From Dyella_D sp052115385 (GTDB taxonomy: Bacteria > Pseudomonadota > Gammaproteobacteria > Xanthomonadales > Rhodanobacteraceae), in contig NZ_JBFRGP010000016.1 in assembly GCF_052115385.1 (NCBI RefSeq), positions 1 through 64,000 on the forward strand: a stretch of DNA of 64,000 bases, written 5' to 3'. The notes beneath the pieces are model-generated. The model was not told the origin of the DNA. It saw only the letters and a program-made list of their open reading frames with translations, and ran no database searches. The translations under genes and the position numbers were made by a program. How positions within the stretch are numbered: the stretch's first letter is position 1; each line of letters begins with the position of its first letter. This document shows, one piece after another, positions 61,698 through 64,000 of the stretch.

Positions 61698-61813
61698 GGG
61701 ATCGCGGCTAGCGGGCGGAGCCATCCGCCGAAGGCCGTCCCGCGGGGGCGGACGGCCTGGCCGCAACACGAACGATGCTACCGCCGCGGCCCCCGTGCCG
61801 CGGCTCTTGACGG

Positions 61814-63694
61814 ATGCAAGGCATGAGTGATTTTCCACGCTGGAAATTTTTCCTGGTCGCCATCGTTTTGGTGCTGGGCATCGTCTACGCGCTGCCGAAC
61901 GTGTTCCTGCCGCAGCCGGCGGTACAGGTCACGGCCAACCGCAACGGCGTGGTCAACCAGGCGCTGCAGGAGAAGGCGCTGTATGCGCTCAAGCAGCAGA
62001 ACATCGCCTACCAGAGCGTCGAGCTGAAGAACGACCATCTGCTGGTGAGCTTCGCCAACGCCGACGTGCAGAAGGCCGCCGGCGAGGACATCAAGACGGC
62101 GCTGGGCGACGACTACACCGTGGCCTTCAACCTCAAGTCCACCGTGCCGCACTGGCTGTCCATGATCTATGCGCGCTCGATGCCGCTGGGCCTGGACCTG
62201 CAGGGCGGCGTGCACTTCCTGATGGAAGTGGACCAGAACGACGTGGTGGACAAGCAGGAGACGCGCTACGCGGACGACATCCGCAGCATGCTGCGCGAGA
62301 AGAACATCCGCTACGACTCGGTCAGCCGCAATGCCGTGCGCGGCCAGGGCGTGGCCGTTGTGCTGCGCTCCGCCGCCGAGCGCACCGCGGCGGCCAATGC
62401 GATCGCCGCCGATTATCCGGACCTCACCACCCAGGACGGCCAGGTCACCGGCGACCGCTTCGTGCTCAACGCCGTGCTGCGCCCGGACAAGCTGCGCGAG
62501 ACCTCGCTCGGCGCCGTGCGCCAGAACCTGGGCACGCTGCGCAACCGTATCAATGCGCTGGGCGTGTCCGAGCCGATCATCCAGCAGCAGGGCGAGGGCC
62601 GCATCATCGTCGAACTGGCCGGCGTGCAGGACACCGCCGAGGCCAAGAAGCTGATCGGCGCCACCGCCACCCTGGAATACCGCGCCGGCTACGGCACGCC
62701 GCAGCAGGCCCAGGATGCGAAGACCTCCGGCAACGTGCCGCCGGAAGCGCGCCTGTACAAGGACCCGCGCGGCAACCCGGTGCTGCTGAGCAAGAAGATC
62801 ATCGTCACCGGCGACCAGCTGGTCGATGCTTCTTCCGGCACCGAGCAGACCAGCGGCTCGCCGATGGTGTCGGTGACGCTCAATGCCGCCGGCGCCAAGA
62901 AGATGCTCGACTTCACCACCAGCAACGTCGGCAAGCCGATGGGCGTGGTGTACGTGGAGCGCGTGGTCGAGACCAAGGTGGTGGACGGCAAGGTCGTGCG
63001 CACGCCGAAGATCACTGAGGAAGTGATCAACTTCGCCACCATCCAGGGCGTGTTCGGCAAGAACTTCCAGACCACCGGCCTGCGCAGCCCCAAGGAAGCT
63101 TCCGAGCTGGCCCTGCTGCTGAAGGGCGGTTCGCTGGCCGCGCCGATCGATATCGTCGAGGAAGGCGTGATCGGCCCGAGCCTGGGCCAGGACAACATCG
63201 CCAAGGGCATGAAGGCCGTGCTGATCGGCCTGGGCCTGGTGCTGCTGGCGGCGGCCATCTACTACAAGCTGTTCGGCCTGGTGGCCGACGTGGCGCTGTT
63301 CTTCAACCTGGTGATCCTGGTTGCGGTGATGTCGCTGGTCGGCGTGACGCTGACCATGCCGGGCATCGCCGGTATCGTGCTTACGCTGGGCATGGCGATC
63401 GACGCGAACGTGCTGATCTGCGAACGCGTACGCGAGGAACTGCGCAACGGCTCCTCGCCGCACGCGTCGATCCGCGCCGGCTACGAGAAAGCCTGGGCGA
63501 CCATCCTGGATGCCAACGTCACTCACGTGATCGCCGCGCTGGCACTGACCACGATGGGCTCCGGCCCGATTCGCGGCTTCGGTGTGACGCTGCTGATCGG
63601 CATCCTGACCTCGATGTTCACCTCGGTCACCCTGACCCATGCGATCACCTTGCTGATCCACGGCCATCGCAAACTCAAGACGCTGTCGGTCTGA
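61814..63694 (+). CDS. secD: Protein translocase subunit SecD
   Basis: 626 residues; ATG at 61823 (MSDFPRWK) is an equally good start. It has an N-terminal membrane helix, the P1 periplasmic domain entry LGLDLQGGVHFLMEVD, the second conserved region with LVDAS, and five C-terminal helices with GMAIDANVLICERVREEL. SecD with SecF uses the proton gradient to pull exported proteins across the membrane. Confidence 0.97.
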   Translation: MQGMSDFPRWKFFLVAIVLVLGIVYALPNVFLPQPAVQVTANRNGVVNQALQEKALYALKQQNIAYQSVELKNDHLLVSFANADVQKAAGEDIKTALGDDYTVAFNLKSTVPHWLSMIYARSMPLGLDLQGGVHFLMEVDQNDVVDKQETRYADDIRSMLREKNIRYDSVSRNAVRGQGVAVVLRSAAERTAAANAIAADYPDLTTQDGQVTGDRFVLNAVLRPDKLRETSLGAVRQNLGTLRNRINALGVSEPIIQQQGEGRIIVELAGVQDTAEAKKLIGATATLEYRAGYGTPQQAQDAKTSGNVPPEARLYKDPRGNPVLLSKKIIVTGDQLVDASSGTEQTSGSPMVSVTLNAAGAKKMLDFTTSNVGKPMGVVYVERVVETKVVDGKVVRTPKITEEVINFATIQGVFGKNFQTTGLRSPKEASELALLLKGGSLAAPIDIVEEGVIGPSLGQDNIAKGMKAVLIGLGLVLLAAAIYYKLFGLVADVALFFNLVILVAVMSLVGVTLTMPGIAGIVLTLGMAIDANVLICERVREELRNGSSPHASIRAGYEKAWATILDANVTHVIAALALTTMGSGPIRGFGVTLLIGILTSMFTSVTLTHAITLLIHGHRKLKTLSV

Positions 63695-63710
63695 AGAGGA
63701 ACAGGCACTC

Positions 63711-64000
63711 ATGGAAATCTTCAACCACAACGCAAACGTCAACTTCCTGGGCATGCGCAAGGTCAGCATCGGCATCGCCGTACTGCTGATGCTGGTGTCG
63801 ATCGCGCTGCTGGCCTCGCGCGGCCTCAACTACGGCCTGGACTTCACCGGCGGTATTTCCGCCGAGGTGAGCTACCAGCAGCCGGTGGCGGTGGCCGAGG
63901 TGCGCGACGCGCTGGCCAAGGCCGGCATGGAGCACGCCGTGGTGCAGAGCCTGGGCGGCACCAAGGAGGTCTCGATCCGCATGCAGCCGACCGCGGCGAT
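63711..64000 (+). CDS. secF: Protein translocase subunit SecF (3' end outside window)
   Basis: The first 96 codons are present, starting 16 bases after secD with AGGA upstream. The membrane helix VSIGIAVLLMLVSIALLASRG and the SecF signature GLNYGLDFTGGISAEV are clear. The gene runs off the right edge. Confidence 0.95.
   Translation, partial: MEIFNHNANVNFLGMRKVSIGIAVLLMLVSIALLASRGLNYGLDFTGGISAEVSYQQPVAVAEVRDALAKAGMEHAVVQSLGGTKEVSIRMQPTAA

Noticed and set aside
61778..63829. 683-codon frame opposite secD
   Set aside because: Antisense shadow of secD and the secF start.

Overview
The window is a GC-rich gammaproteobacterial chromosome segment, most likely from the Xanthomonadales (Lysobacterales). 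Its gene orders and proteins best match the Rhodanobacteraceae (Dyella, Frateuria, Luteibacter or Rhodanobacter type). The evidence is the thrS-infC-rpmI-rplT-pheS-pheT-ihfA-merR block, the queA-tgt-yajC-secD-secF block, encoded CCA ends on the true tRNAs, and proteins that look xanthomonad. Genus is inferred, since there is no rRNA or other decisive marker.

Bases 1 to 16752 are the right part of a genomic island. An IS30-type transposase enters at the left edge. A tyrosine recombinase and an excisionase-like gene follow, then early phage genes including rdgC. A clear deletion scar lies near 4020, where a truncated early phage gene meets a 5'-truncated P2-type portal gene head to head. Cargo follows: two orphan genes, a pentapeptide-type immunity gene, an RHS polymorphic toxin split over two secreted ORFs, a NYN-domain nuclease, a Bro-N regulator behind a striking array of nine GTTAC/GTAAC sites, and a 775-residue, AT-richer protein with a Cys4 zinc knuckle and a C-terminal PD-(D/E)XK nuclease signature. 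The island ends at a duplicated 3' fragment of a tRNA-Asn gene (16708-16752), which is the attachment site.

From 16753 to about 25550 lie a secreted peptidase-like hydrolase, a lipoprotein, a pseudopilin, uvrB, tRNA-Val, a phage-tailspike-like beta-helix protein next to an O-acyltransferase, hemJ and a remnant of a sugar-nucleotide epimerase. From 25553 to 33162 is the translation operon with infC starting at AUC, ihfA, a MerR gene and tRNA-Pro. From 33208 to 45142 come metabolic genes: a UBP zinc finger, a quinone oxidoreductase, serA divergent from a D-2-hydroxyglutarate dehydrogenase-like gene, pip, an ExeM/NucH-type nuclease, upp, a PsiF protein and a class III aminotransferase.

From 45425 to 50206 an ABC exporter is followed by two tandem DesK-type histidine kinases and one LuxR-type regulator. 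The region 50207-53780 is the most thought-provoking part of the core. A small ORF with a leader terminator is followed by two abutting tRNA-like elements lacking CCA, then a slipin (SPFH) gene and the RNA ligase gene rtcB. This looks like an RNA-repair locus with its own tRNA-like RNAs. After that come a DUF3142 lipoprotein with a large membrane-anchored partner, then queA, tgt, yajC, secD and the start of secF. A palindromic intergenic repeat with a GTTGGGGTTCGC core recurs five times between 39327 and 61129.
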